Assembly (NCBI GenBank): GCA_934045075.1
Contig: OW203738.1
Span: 5,137,487 to 5,201,486, forward strand
Reading direction: 5' to 3'
DNA from: Yponomeuta sedellus
Taxonomy: Eukaryota; Arthropoda; Insecta; Lepidoptera; Yponomeutidae
DNA: 64,000 nucleotides
The notes beneath the pieces are model-generated. The model ran no database searches. It was given only the letters and a program-made list of their open reading frames with translations, and was not told where the DNA came from. Numbering within the stretch: position 1 is the first letter of the stretch; every line of letters begins with the position of its first letter. Positions 31,984-43,957 of this stretch are shown here, in pieces. The position numbers and the translations under genes were made by a program.

Positions 31984-32624
31984 CCTATTTAGAGGCAAAA
32001 AATTCCACCCATGACGGGACTCAAACCCGCGACCCCTAGCTAACCGTGCCAGCGCTCTCCCAACTGAGCTAATGGGCGACTTACCGGCATCAGCATCATC
32101 AAAATTTCACCCATGCCGGGATTTGAACCCGCAACCTCTGGCTATCCGTACCAGCGCTCTACCAATTGAGCCAATGGGCGACTCACGGCATCAGTGAAAT
32201 TTCGAACCTCTTTACAATATTCTCTGTATTACGTACAGGCAGCGACATCTGACTTAAGCAAATTGCATTACTTACTGCCCCGACTACCTACTTTGCAGTT
32301 AGGTTTAACATCGGAACGATATCAGTGTACTCACATGATTACACTATTTCTATTTTTAATGCACTAACCCGTGCTAAGGAACAAATTTAAAAACCTATTT
32401 AGAGGCTAAAAATTTCACCCATGCCGGGATTCGAACCCGCATGGGTGAAATTTTTAGCCTCTAAATAGGTTCTAAATAACAAATTTAAAAACCTATTTAG
32501 AGGCTAAAAATTTCACCCATGCGGGTTCAAATCCCGGCATGGGTGAAATTTTTAGCCTCTAAATAGGTTTTTTAAATTTGTTCCTTAGCACGGGTTAGTG
32601 CATTAAATATAAAAATAGTGTAAT
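31984..32624 (-). mobile_element. Composite SINE-T block with two mini-hairpins
   Basis: Bracketed by AGAAGAG at 31977-31983 and 32625-32631. It contains two successive minus-strand heads (about 31990-32090 and 32100-32190), a full body, and then two short hairpins (about 32390-32470 and 32485-32572). In each hairpin the tail AACCTATTTAGAGGCTAA faces its reverse complement across a shortened T arm. The 3' A-rich piece CACGGGTTAGTGCATTAAA closes the block. Confidence 0.8.
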
Positions 32625-32982
32625 AGAAGAGTTTATAATGTTTTATTTTATTTATTTGGAATTAAAACCTTAGTAAAGTTAATTTTAATTAAAAACGCGT
32701 AATAACACAAGTTATGATTTTTTTTCCATTAGTGGCGCTAGTTAGCACCCCATACTAGGTACTTACCTTAAGAAACAAAGTTATTCTTCTCAGAGTATCG
32801 ATGGCACGATATTGTGGTAAAAGGATTTGCCAGTCAGCGTTAGGGACTGGCTGATTGTTGCCCATCAGGGCGCGCCAGACGAACGGACTCAGTCATTTAA
32901 TTAATCGAGCTAGTTATCACTTTTTTCCTCAATTTGAGACTTTCGGGGCACTTGGTCCATATTATCAAAATGACAAATATAT
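32625..32982. other. Spacer before the solo LTR
   Basis: Unassigned, except for a TATCAAAATG motif at 32963 that belongs with copies on the other side of the LTR. Confidence 0.45.
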
Positions 32983-33377
32983 TGTTACGGGCTAGGGTTC
33001 TAGATCTGGAGGTAAAACGCCAATGACAACTTCTTAGGATTTATTCACGCAGGGTCTGGTCTGCACGTCTTCACGACACGAAGTCCACACGAAGATTCCA
33101 AATCGCAGGTCCAATAGTATCGCTGAGGTCATAGGTTATCGCTCGTATCGCAGGTATGTTCGCTCGAAGTTCACTGTTCGTTAGTCCAAACTGAACTGAC
33201 TGCGCGCCGCGGCTGCCGCTATTTATATCCGCCGGCAAGGGTTCTCGAACATTCCCGTCTCTAGAACGTTTTCAGAGTCATTATTTCTTGCGGCGTTACT
33301 AAAACGCAACATGCGGCGACTATTCGATAGGCTTCCAGAAGGCTCTATTCTAGGTGGTTGGGGATAGGACCGCGACA
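32983..33377 (-). mobile_element. Solo LTR, 395 bp
   Basis: Bracketed by a 4-bp duplication ATAT (32979-32982 and 33378-33381). On the minus strand it starts TGTCGCGGTCC and ends CCCGTAACA. A TATA box (GGATATAAATAG) is followed about 25 bp downstream by a TCAGTT initiator, and GTGAATAAATCC supplies a polyadenylation signal. TG...CA ends, promoter and polyA order and a 4-bp duplication fit a Ty3/gypsy-type LTR. No internal region remains, implying LTR-LTR recombination. Confidence 0.85.
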
Positions 33378-33395
33378 ATATTAAATTGTCCATGG

Positions 33396-33490
33396 TATCA
33401 AAATGAAAAATATAAAATTGACCAATTAGCTAAAATGACTACAGTATCAAAACGTCCAGAATATAAAAATGAATGTTAGTATCAAAGTGT
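33396..33490 (+). repeat. Short-motif array TATCAAA(A/G)YG
   Basis: TATCAAAATG at 33396, TATCAAAACG at 33445 and TATCAAAGTG at 33480, with a further copy at 32963. If the LTR and one duplication are removed, the spacings are 34, 49 and 35 bp. Downstream AT-rich words (AAATATAAAATTG) also recur. Confidence 0.6.
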
Positions 33491-33600
33491 GTCCCAAAAC
33501 TAAAGAAAAAGTTTTAATTAATGTGGCCCGCTGTTTTTCGTACGATCCCAATTTGTTACTCTACAGCTGTCAGTTAGCGGAAGTTATATAAAAAATTACT

Positions 33601-33887
33601 GAGTGCTTAGTGCGAGTTTGACAGACCCAATCGAATAACTTTACTACCGCGTTAATCGAGCATTGAGTAGTGAGTATGAGTAAGTTAACCGTTCGAACTG
33701 GCAAAACGCTGTCATAGTACAACTCGCACTCGCGTTTATTCGTGTTTTGGCTGGTAAACGTGTTCACTTTTCAACGTAAACCATTACAAATCGCACTCAG
33801 CAATATTAATTTCCATACTTGTCGCTAGGTGGCGCTTCCTCAATGCCATAGAAATATGAGTTTCTGTCAAACTCGCACTAAGCACTC
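33601..33887 (+). mobile_element. Inverted-repeat element A, intact 287-bp copy
   Basis: Terminal inverted repeats of about 25 bp: GAGTGCTTAGTGCGAGTTTG at the left and the inverse at the right, ending CTAAGCACTC. Internal ACTCGCACT and TCGCACTCAG repeat the terminal word. It has no coding capacity. It gives the uninterrupted sequence TACAACTCGCACTC that dates the 5-kb insertion at 3195. Confidence 0.9.
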
Positions 33888-34437
33888 TGAAACTGTAACG
33901 TAAAGCCTCCACTGTTTGAAATTGATTGGATTTTGGAATTTAATTATCAAATATACATTAAATGACATATTGTATTTTATTAAGGACACTATTTTGTAAT
34001 TGAAAATGTTGTAAGTAACAAAATGTCGTCATATACTAATTAGTTAGTTCGTCGTAAACTAATAAGTTAGTTTAACTGATTAGTTTATAACGATACTTTT
34101 TGGATTTGGTTGTTTTTTCATGTAAATAATGGTTAAAGAAAATAATAATACGTTTTGTACGAGAAATCTTCGGTAAGTCCGACAGTAAAGAACAAACTAT
34201 TTAACGAAGTGGAAGTTCCAATTAGGAACTTCCACTTCGACCGACAGATTAGAAAAAAAATAATTATCATCTCCTATACTACATCAACCAAATCCTGAAC
34301 GATTCAAATCGTCTGTCAGATTTGATACTAATTGCTATGGCAAACGTCAGGATTCCGACAGAATTTTGTGCGCGTAGTAATCGGACTCGGAATCGAGAGA
34401 CCCAGGTTCGATTCTCAGTACATTTGTGGTTACACAT
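33888..34437. other. Spacer with a hairpin and a tRNA-like fragment
   Basis: CGAAGTGGAAGTTCC at 34205 is followed by its inverse to 34239, a perfect stem with a 5-base loop. At 34368-34430 CGCGTAGTAATCGGACTCGG and CAGGTTCGATTCTC look like a decayed tRNA-type SINE head. Confidence 0.5.
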
Positions 34438-34665
34438 AACATCATACTAATATTATTAAAGCAAATGTTTGTGATTTTGTACGTATGTTACTTCTTCATG
34501 TCTTATCGGCTGGAGCGATTTAAATAAAATTTGGTACGGAGTTAGCTGACGACACCCTAAATTAACACATAGACTACGTTTTACTGCAGGAAAATGTCTT
34601 TTACTGTTAGTACACAATTTATTTTCCCTAATAAAGTACGAGTAACACCGCGGGACATAGTAAAT
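34438..34665 (+). mobile_element. Helitron-like element, Lep1-like family
   Basis: Starts ATACTAATATTATTAAAGC, includes ATGTTACTTCTTCATG and CTACGTTTTACTGCAGGAAA, and ends CGCGGGACATAGTAA. Same family as 20107-20322. Confidence 0.65.
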
Positions 34666-34669
34666 TATA

Positions 34670-34858
34670 GTAGCAATACCACTCGCTAACTGCGAAAGAA
34701 AACATCGTGAGAAAACCCGAGTGTCTGAGATATCCTCAGAACTCAGCGCTTGAAATTACCAATCCGCGGTGGGCATGCGCTGTAATTAAGCCCATATCTT
34801 CTCGCTGAGAGTATGCCTGTGCCCTGCAGTGGGACATTTATAGGCTATGTAAAGACTA
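34670..34858 (+). mobile_element. GGTGGTAG-type SINE, body and 3' end only
   Basis: GCAATACCACTCGCTAACTG, AACATCGTGAG, GCGCTTGAAATTACCAATCC, GAGAGTATGCCTGTGCCCTG and CAGTGGGACATTTATAGGC match the downstream part of the copies at 36190 and 38725. The head is missing. Confidence 0.6.
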
Positions 34859-35640
34859 AAAACAATAACTAATCCCTTGAGCTTAGAAACCCTTTGACGA
34901 AAATTTTGCCGTGCTTTATTCCAGTCACTATTGTGTTGGCTGCGATATTTTTAGAAAGTTATCGAGGTTCGATGCTTGAAATTTACGCCAAGCGGTGAGT
35001 TTAATCGGAATCGTAATTGAATTTCGGCTGTTAAGGAAATCGACTAAATTTCCATTATGTGATTTACTTTTACCTTTAAAAGATGAATCATTCAAGTAAA
35101 GGGATAAGGAGCATTATTTAGAAACTCTGAAAACAAATAATTATTAGAAGGAAGAAAAAAAAACACATTTATTAATATCGCCGCAGAAACACAAAGTAAA
35201 CTACTACGTTAACAAGCATAATACATGAAAAGAAAAACAAAAACAAAAACAAGAAAATTGTGAAGAAAAAAAAATATTTAAAAGTTAAGGAGTTATGAGG
35301 GAACATAGAATCGGACATACTTACATACATACATACGAACTAAACACATTACCCTCCTTTTGGGCTTCGCCGCAGTCGGGTAAAAACAGGTAAATCGAAG
35401 ACACAATAATGTGTGACCCACAGCCACGTCCGACTCCGAACGCCTCGGGCTTCAACTCCGCACACTTTGCTGGTGTGTGCTAAGGATATCATATCACCAA
35501 TAAAACTGATTTTCAGTTGGGACCAAACGATTCCTTTGTTTCCGAAATCCGAAACGTAATACATAGATGTCACAATATATTATACACAAATAATAATAAA
35601 AACATATGCATGCCTATATGTAGTTATTATTATTGCCCCC
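34859..35640. other. No recognised gene
   Basis: Purine-rich stretch with a degenerate AAAAAC run near 35236 and an ACATACATACATACGAACT segment near 35325 leading into TACCCTCCTTTTGGGC, an end seen in many lepidopteran repeats. The open frames on both strands look incidental. Confidence 0.45.
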
Positions 35641-35862
35641 CCACATATCTCGCGAAGAACCGTTGGAGTAAACGTATTCTTGAGTGGAGACCGCGACCCG
35701 GCAAACGTAGTGTAGGACGCCCTCCGAACAGGTGGGATGACAATCTGTGAAAAACTGCCGGCAGATGCTGGATGCGGCAAGCTGAAGACAGCGCTATGGC
35801 GCTCATTAGGGGAGGGCTATGTCTAGCAGTGGACTACATAATATAGCCTGAAGGAGAAGAAG
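35641..35862 (+). pseudogene. RTE-like LINE ORF2 C-terminus, uninterrupted copy
   Basis: Translation gives NRWSKRILEWRPRPGKR, SVGRPPNRWDDNL and, after a stop and small frame loss, AGRCWMRQAED. The tail GGGGAGGGCTATGTC, AGCCTGAAGGAGAAGAAG follows. It provides the reference for the split copy at 2930/8394. Confidence 0.75.
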
Positions 35863-36189
35863 ATGCCTACTTATATGTTGTAACTTACCTAAGTTGATTT
35901 ACGTAAAGTTATAATATAAAATATACTACTATCATGAGTATGCTACAATAAATAAATACACATAACTATAAGTGCTACATTAGGGATGGGCTTCCTGCAT
36001 TTCCAGCAAATATTTACTATTAGTTGTATGGATAGGAGGAGAAATATCATTCCAGCACTTAGATGCCGCAAATCTGAAACCTCGACGGTACACGGTTATT
36101 CTGCTCTGGATAGTGCAATGAGAGAGAGACAGTTTGTTTCATTTCTAAGTTTGAATGTTCATGCGACCCCTAAATGCAGCTATACTCGT

Positions 36190-36490
36190 AATGTATTCTT
36201 TTATGTAACCTATGTACGAGCCACTGCAGGGCACAGACTTTCTCTTAGCGAGAGTATGGGTTTAATTACAACGCGTACCCACCGCAGATTGGCAATTTCA
36301 AGCGCTGAGTTATTTGGACACTTATGTTTCCTCACGATACTTTCTTTAACGGTTAGCGAGCGGTATTGCTACTAACTTCTTTCACCAAAAATATAAATAA
36401 CTTAGAAAACGATGTCATTGGTACATGCCCGCACTGGGAATCAAATATCGGTTCCTTAGTTGCAAGTCCAATTACTATGCGCACCAAATC
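36190..36490 (-). mobile_element. GGTGGTAG-type SINE, minus strand
   Basis: GCACAGACTTTCTCTTAGCG, CCACCGCAGATTGGCAATTT, TTTCCTCACGATACTTTC and GTCATTGGTACATGCCCGCA recur in the same order at 43290 and 59685. The head is degenerate here. Confidence 0.6.
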
Positions 36491-37169
36491 TCTTCGGAAT
36501 CTTGACGTTTGCGACAGCATTTAGTATAAAATTTGACAGGAGATTGGATTCATTCATGATTTTGTGCGCGTAGTATAGGAGCAGATTATAACTTTTTTTT
36601 TCCAATCCGTCGCTCGAGGTGGGAGTTCCTTTATTGTATATGATTTTCCAACGATTTCTCGTACAGTAGTCATCTCGTACCTTATTAACCAGAGGCGCCC
36701 ACCGCAGATTAACAATTTTAAGCTCCGTAAGACAGAACGCCGGCCTCACATTCGTGACGTCGTGGGTTCGATTGATGTTCATTAGATTGACTATGTTTTC
36801 TAATTTACGCACGTTTTGGAAGATGTAGCAGCACGTTTGGAAGTTGCGTAGCACGGAGACTGTACTTGTTGGCACGCATTATATGTCCGACGACGCAGCT
36901 TGGGCATGTCCTCCACCAGATGGTCTGGAGACCTGGTTGATGATGGTAGTACCGACCAATTTCGATCACGGGGACTACTTCAACTCCCATTTTGGTGGCG
37001 TTGGTGCGCTCGCATATGACTCGCATAACCTACCTTTTTTATAAAGATTCTGTCACATTTAAGACACGCGGGTACTCTGTCATGGTAAGTGTAGTTTATC
37101 GCAGCAGGTGGACGGGCTTTTATGTCGTCTCTCTCTGCGTCTAGCTCGGATCGCCGAAGAGCTTCAAAG
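36491..37169. other. Spacer with LINE ORF2 remnant
   Basis: About 36845-37050 includes GACTGTACTTGTTGGCACGC and ATTATATGTCCGACGACGC, related on the minus strand to a LINE ORF2 end also seen at 38235-38330. Heavily decayed. Confidence 0.45.
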
Positions 37170-37181
37170 TCAATGACTTTA

Positions 37182-37645
37182 TTATACTATTTTTATTTTT
37201 AATGCACTAACCCGTGCTAAGGACAATTTTTAAAACCTATTTAGAGGCTAAAAATTCCACCCATGCCGGGATTCAAACCCGCGACCTCTGGCTATCCGTG
37301 CCAGCGCTCTATTCAACTGAGCTAATGGGCAACTCATCGGCATCAGTGAAATTTCGAACCTCTTTACACTATTCTCTGTATTACGTACAGGCAGCGACAT
37401 CTGGCTGAAGTAGATTGCATCACTTACAGCCCCGACCACCCACTTTGGTGTTAGATTTTTATCGGAATGATATCGCTGTACCCACATGATTATACTATTT
37501 TTATTTTTAATGCACTAACCCGCGCTAAGGAAAAATTTAAAGACCTATTTAGAGGCTAAAAATTCCACCCATGCCTGGATTCAAACCCGCAACCTCTGGC
37601 TATCCGTGCCAGCGCTTTATCCAACTGAGCTAATGGGCGACTCAC
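37182..37645 (-). mobile_element. SINE-T, 464-bp two-headed copy with 12-bp duplication
   Basis: TCAATGACTTTA occurs at 37170-37181 and 37646-37657. On the minus strand it starts GTGAGTCGCCCATTAGC, has a complete head, tail, body and second head, and continues past TAGCCTCTAAATAGG into CACGGGTTAGTGCATTAAA and an A-rich 3' end. With the copy at 48599-49017 it defines the full-length dimeric element. Confidence 0.92.
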
Positions 37646-37659
37646 TCAATGACTTTAGT

Positions 37660-37892
37660 GTCGATAAGAGGCCTCCATTCCGGTCGATTAGCCGCTTGTT
37701 GCTCCCATTGCAAGGTATCTATGCTGCATCTCTTCATGTGGCGTTTTAGCACATCTTTACGACGAACTGGTAACGGTGGCGGGAAGTCGCTGGATGCGGA
37801 CGGCACACGTCCGTAAAGCTTGGAAAAATACGAGGTAGGCAGGACATAGGTCCTGCAGTGGGCGTTAAATGTATGATGATGATGACATCCCA
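37660..37892 (+). mobile_element. LINE 3' end with (ATG)n tail
   Basis: GGTGGCGGGAAGTCGCTGG, ATGCGGACGGCAC, AAAGCTTGGAAAAATACGAG, GGACATAGGTCCTGCAGTGG and ATGATGATGATGAC form the 3' end of a LINE on the plus strand. Confidence 0.65.
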
Positions 37893-38199
37893 AGTAGAAA
37901 GGTTAACATAAGTTGACATTCTTTTTTTTTTTTTTTATTTGCCGTCTCTTATCGACGGTTGGTAACCAATTCCGCTATCTTGCTTTTCGAAGTGGCCAAT
38001 CCAAACAAGAAAAAGGTACTCTATAGAAACCACTGTCGTAGATTTGGGATTCTACTTTTTCCTTCTGCGTCGTCTCCTATTAGAGATTGGGAAACAGTTT
38101 GTGCACCTTGCTTTTCGAGGCTGAAATTACAAACAAGAAACTGGTAATCTGTTCAAACTACGTTCGTAGGTTGTAGCCATTTTATCTTTGGTCTCCTAG

Positions 38200-38372
38200 G
38201 TCACTTTTTTCGTGCACTGTTTCCTTGAAGAATAAGTTGAAGGAGACTATACTTGTTGGTACGCATTATATGTCCGAAATACTCCAGATTCCGTTTCATG
38301 GTGGTATTAAGTACCTCTGTCTTCGTCTTTATTCTACGTCGTTCATTAGTGAAGAAAAAATTGCAAAGATTT
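38200..38372 (-). pseudogene. LINE ORF2 C-terminal fragment
   Basis: The minus-strand frame encodes KTKTEVLNTT, RNLEYFGHIMRTNKYSLLQ and LILQG, a common post-reverse-transcriptase region of insect LINEs. Only a short piece remains. Confidence 0.65.
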
Positions 38373-38724
38373 TCATTTTCTAGTACATAAAAATAAAGCA
38401 GGCATTTTCGTCCTGAATCATAATCAAATCTTGTGACCCAAAAAATAAAAACGTAGGTAGGTAATATATTTTGTTCTTTCATTTTTTCTATTGAAACGTT
38501 ATATCAAAGCGACAATATCGTACTAATGGAAATAAGAAATGGGATGTTGCTAATTTATTAAATTTCGAGTTGAATGGTTGAATTACAGCCAGTTTGCCTA
38601 ATTTGTGGGCAATTGCTCAAACCGCGACAAATCTCAACTCGATTAGGGTTTTTTGGAGATTAGCACTAATCGGGAAAAATGTCGGAATTTTTACCGGGCT
38701 TATCATTTAATAATAAATATTAAT

Positions 38725-38880
38725 GTAGCTTGTATACGTCCCACTGTAGGGACTCTTCTCTCGGAGACAGGGCGTGTGCTTAATCATCACGCGTGCCCAC
38801 CGCGGATTGGCAATTTCAACCACTGAGGTATGTAAACACCTTAGACACACATGTTTCCTCACAATTATTTCATTAACCGT
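38725..38880 (-). mobile_element. GGTGGTAG-type SINE, 3' part, minus strand
   Basis: GTATACGTCCCACTGTAGGG, GGAGACAGGGCGTGTGC, CCACCGCGGATTGGCAATTT and CACATGTTTCCTCAC match the 3' half of the family; the head is absent. Confidence 0.6.
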
Positions 38881-38881
38881 A

Positions 38882-38998
38882 AGATAAGATAAGAATATTC
38901 TCTATTGTAGATACACCCCAGAAAATAAATTCAGAGACAACAGTTACAAGAACAGGTACAATTGGCGGCCTTATTGCTAATAGCAATTTCTTTCAGGC
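38882..38998 (-). mobile_element. LINE 3' untranslated fragment (GGCGGCCTTATTG family)
   Basis: AAGATAAGATAAGAATATTC, AGAAAATAAATTCAGAG and ACAATTGGCGGCCTTATTG recur at 46370-46465 and 51055-51185 (minus) and 52330-52440 (plus). The ATCTT-rich end on the sense strand is a LINE-type tail. Confidence 0.6.
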
Positions 38999-39092
38999 AA
39001 CATTAAATCGGAAAGATTGCTGAAGGGGAAATTGGGACGGGTAGTTGGTGCTCATCGAATATTAATTAACGTAGGCACATACGTATGTATCT

Positions 39093-39287
39093 CTAATATA
39101 AAAATGAATTGCTGAATGTGTTGGTAAGCGCAAATCTCGAGAGCAGCTGAACCGATTTCGCTAATTTTTTTTTAGAATAGTCCGTAAGAACCATCCTTGT
39201 ACTTCAACGAGGATGGTTCTTATGGAGAGAAAAAAAATTAAAGAATCGATGGTTGGCGGTATGAAGTTCGCTGAGTCAACTAGTATG
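39093..39287 (+). mobile_element. Helitron-like element, family B
   Basis: AAAATGAATTGCTGAATGTG to CGCTGAGTCAACTAGT. An internal hairpin formed by AAGAACCATCCT and AGGATGGTTCTT lies at 39184-39219. Relatives at 1396 and 45387. Confidence 0.55.
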
Positions 39288-40614
39288 TATTAAATAAAAT
39301 AAAGTTAGATAGAATGGTAAGCGAATGGTATTGCTACAACTTCACAAAAACGAGAATATGAAATGTCAACGATTGACGAGCACGAGCACAGCTTAGGCTG
39401 CCTAAAGGGTAGGCACAGAACACAGGCATTGGGGGCAAAGCGAGAGAAAAAAGTCTCTACTCACGCTACCAAGTGCCAAACGGATGTGACCGCTTTGTTG
39501 GGGGATTCCTGAGGAACCCTAAGGGCCTGTTTCTGAATGGAGGATTGCACTAAGTAAATACTTAAGCAACGTTCTGTTTCGTTCTTTTCTGAGAAATAAA
39601 ACGAAGAGACAGCATGACAGTAACTGACAGTAACTATATACATAGCGACATTCTCAATTCAAAAACTAGCCCTTTGAAACTAGAAAAATGTATGATTAAA
39701 CAGTTCCGTAAACGGAAATGAGAAAAAAAATGTGTGATCGGAAAAAAACATTTCATTCGAACGTCGGGAATTAAGGTAATTACGTTTAGCTGATAAATAA
39801 TCGCATTTAGACCCGTTTTATCTATGTCGTTGTCATTTATTTCGATAACCAGAATAAATAAATAAAAAACTTAACAGTAAATTAACTTCCTTATTGCCGG
39901 AAGCATTTTGAACCAATCAAATGTAGTGGAATAAAAATAGATGTTAATGCTCTATATAACAAATCTTATGTAAAGTAACTTCTAAACACTCGCATTTATT
40001 TAGAAATGTGTAGTGTTGTCATTACTTAGTATTAGATACCTAAACGGATTGGCGTGTTTTTAATTTTTTTACATTTATATTTTGTTATCAAGCCAAGCAA
40101 GTCCTGGCGAGGGATAAAGGTAGGTATATCGTATTGATAGTAATCTAAAAAACTAATAATAAAGCCTTATATTATTATTATATTTTGTTACAATACAAAT
40201 TCGACCATCGTTCAAATTACTTCACATCTCATCTAAATTAATTGCCGCTACACGCGGCAACCCAATTAATTAGACCACGCCTCAAAAGATGATACTTTAA
40301 TGGTGCTTCAGATTACTGAGTGTTTTGAGGGGAGAGATTTTACACCCCCGTAAATTTGGGTGACTTTGGAAGTGCCCGCGCGGTCTCGAGTCACGTACGG
40401 TTGCCAAATGTTTCGTTCCAAAGCCCTTGTTTGGTTAGACACACAAGTGGCTCAAGTAGATAAGAATACTGATTAGTTAGTTGGAATAATTGCGGAGTAC
40501 CTAGTTGGCTAACCGCGAGCTGGGGCTATGAACCTGTTACGAGCGGAGTGGAAAAGCCACGTGATGATTCTGTGGAAACAAGTAAGTATAATGTAACGTG
40601 CCATCAATGACGAC
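39288..40614. other. No recognised feature
   Basis: Unassigned spacer, AT-rich, with no repeat match that I can see and only a 60-codon open frame. Confidence 0.4.
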
Positions 40615-40805
40615 CTCTGTGGCGTAGTGGGTCTGCCTACCGTGCAAGAGGTCCCGGATTCGAATCCCGGCTGGGAACAAAAAAAAAAAGCCCAGGTCTT
40701 GGATGTTTATATGTTTGTGATGACGTTGTTTCTGGTTCCCACGACACAGGGTATCCTAGTGTGAGGCCAGGAGCAATGTATGTGCTTGTATGTAAATTTT
40801 ATGTT
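40615..40805 (+). mobile_element. tRNA-derived SINE (GACGACCTC family)
   Basis: GACGACCTCTGTGGCGTAGT is an A-box-like start and CGGATTCGAATCCCGGCTGG a B box. A poly(A) run and the body CACGACACAGGGTATCCTAG, GTGTGAGGCCAGGAGC follow. A similar tRNA-type SINE is known from moths; the only copy in this window. Confidence 0.65.
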
Positions 40806-40987
40806 ATGTTAATGTACCTACCGAACATTGTAATATCCGAAGACGCTAGCTTCGAGAGAAACCAGCAATGGTTTAACGGAGCAGTAAATGAATGAAATGT
40901 GCATTTTTTTTAATGTATAAATAAATAAAAATGATAATTATAAATAACCACGAGAGGAACTAAATAACTCTTTATATACATATAAAA

Positions 40988-41204
40988 TGGCTGTCATGTA
41001 ATGGGTGTCGCTAAGCCATGTCAGAGACCGCTAAGCCATGGGCGGCTTGATAACTTCTGTCAGTAAGACCCGCCACTGTCTTACAATTCTCCACCAACCC
41101 GGACTTGGCCCCCGTGGTGCAATATGGCCTAACCTTTCTGCGATGCAGGAAGAGACCCGTGCCCCAGCAGTGGGGAAATACAAGGGTTGATATCGATCGA
41201 TCGA
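40988..41204 (+). mobile_element. 5S-headed SINE, 3' part only
   Basis: GGCTGTCATGTAATGGGTGT, GGGCGGCTTGATAACTTCTG, GACTTGGCCCCCGTGGTG and GTGCCCCAGCAGTGGGGA lead to a GATATCGATCGATCGAT tail. The 5S-like head is absent. Confidence 0.8.
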
Positions 41205-41370
41205 TATATGTATGATTGTTACTTCTTCTTTTTAAAACGGCTGGAGAGATTTTAATACAACTTGGTGTGGAGCTGTTACACTGTATTAACACTCAGGCTA
41301 CGTTTTACTGCGTCAAAATATCTTATTCCCATGGGAAAATCACCCCGGGGCACAGCAATTTTTTTATAAT
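41205..41370 (+). mobile_element. Helitron-like fragment, Lep1-like
   Basis: GTTACTTCTTCTTTTTAAA, CTACGTTTTACTGCGTCAAA and ATTCCCATGGGAAAATC, then CCCCGGGGCACAGCAAT. The 5' terminus is missing. Confidence 0.5.
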
Positions 41371-41432
41371 AAGTGGCAAGCTTATGTTACTGAACAGAAG
41401 TTTGCCAAGACAGAGCCTGTATCCTGCCTGTA

Positions 41433-41670
41433 TCGTCGTCAGGATATACTAGTCCCGTGCTGCGCATAGCCCTCCCTTAAAAAGCCCCACATTATGCTAT
41501 CATAGGGGGTAATGCTCATAATTCCCACGCTGGGCATGCGGGTTGGGGATCATAGTTCGGTGGAATTGTACTGCAGGGGGCGCTGCTGCCCACCCCCGGT
41601 TTGTATCCCTTAGTCGCCTTTTACGACACCCGCGGGAAAAAATAGGTTGGTGCTATTCTCTAGCCGACAC
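41433..41670 (-). mobile_element. LINE 3'-tail copy
   Basis: GTCGTCAGGATATACTAGTC, GGGGGTAATGCTCATAATTC, GGGGGCGCTGCTGCCCACCC and AGTCGCCTTTTACGACACCC are the reverse complement of the shared tail module. Confidence 0.75.
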
Positions 41671-43289
41671 CGCACAGCAGAGTACATCATGCACAGCACA
41701 TCCTGTCTGTATAAATTTCACAAATATTATTACGAACAAACAAAATTATGATTTATTTAATTTCTGTTAACAAAATTTCTGTTTACGACAAAGAATAATA
41801 CTGTCTATCTACAGTTCTGCGAAACTCGATAAAGAATAGAGGTAAACAAACCAATTTAGCGTTATCACAACTCGCGTTTTACAAATCTTCTATTGTTTAC
41901 ATGATTATAGCCTTTTACTTGCTAACTATTTATTAACAATTCTTATTGCAGCATATTTAACTAGAATCACTCAAATAATGTTCGCGCGAGAAAATAACAT
42001 GCATATTACCTTGTTATTTCGAAAAAATATAAAAAATCGACATTAATTTTACACCACAGCCCTACAGAAAAAGAAACATGGATGAAATTCAGGTGTGGCA
42101 AACATTTTGAGAAATTTAGTTTATGCCAACAAGTGAAGATTAGTCTTTTGTCAATACGTGTATATGGCTTAAGTATATATAGCATATATGTGTGACAAAA
42201 TGGCACAAGACAAAAATATAGATTGCCCCCATATCATTGTGAATTAAATCCGATAGAAATCATATGGGGGCAAGTAAAAGGCCATGTTGCTGCCAAAAAT
42301 AAAACTTTAAATGGCTGAACCGGAGACACAAACTTATCCTCCTCTTTGGCCAGTGACAGTGATGATTAGTGTGGACATATGAATAAAAATATATACAAAG
42401 AACTTCCTTTTATTGCAATATTTGCAGGTGATCCCAATCTACTTATTTTCATAGTAGCATCTATAGGTACTTATTAATATTATAAAGTTGAAGAGTTTGT
42501 ATGTTTTTTGCTTAAACGCGCTTAATTCTATTAGGAAAATCATGCGGCATGGCTCGCGTAGATGTTTGTTAAATCTGTGTTAAATCTGTATTTCAGTGTT
42601 GTCATATGTCATATTCAAATCGGTTAAGCCTTTCACTATAAAATCATAAACATATAAATAAGCATTTTACATTAGTAGGAGGAACGATTATTATTTGTAT
42701 GAAAACGATTTCTAGAAAAGGTTGTTAACATCTACCTTTTAGGTGTAAACAAGTCGTTGCCTAGCAACGGTTTGTTTATCGCCATTCGTTATCGAATTTG
42801 GCTCAGGTATAGTTTCAATATTCAGGTCCCTGACCTGTCTTTTTTTTTCATAAGACAGTGAATGGCCCTTGAAAAAGTGCTTAAGTAGAGAAAGGATCTG
42901 TGAAACTAAAAGTAGGTCGCCGTATCGTTGACTAGTACTGTTTTAAGTATGTACCGGTTAGTACCGTACACTTCAGTAACTCGCCGTAGTTCTGAGTGTG
43001 CACCGCGTATAGCCAAGCTCACGGGTGTTGTTCCCAGCGCCAAACAGTTGGCTTTTGCGTCTCAATGGTCACGAGTTGTCCACCGGGGCATATGCTGAGT
43101 CTAGAACCTTTTCTCGTACCTTGACACACAGCGCCTACACCAGCTAAGCTCACGTTGCCACGGCTGTATAAATTTAACTATTACGTTAATTATTGGTATT
43201 TCTTACCTTAAGTGTGTTCTTTAACTGGCCATGTTATTATTTAAAGATTTTATGTGTGTTGTGGTAGTTAGTTAAACCGGAGATTTCCG
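41671..43289. other. No recognised gene
   Basis: AT-rich. A stem-loop AAACAAGTCGTTGCC with inverse lies at 42748-42779, and ATTAATATTATAAAGTTGAAG at 42474 may be a Helitron start without its end. Confidence 0.45.

Positions 43290-43957
<668 letters not shown>

Noticed and set aside
37182..37645. Functional tRNA genes in the SINE-T heads
   Set aside because: The heads lack T33 in the anticodon loop, occur many times with the same flanks and are bracketed by target duplications.
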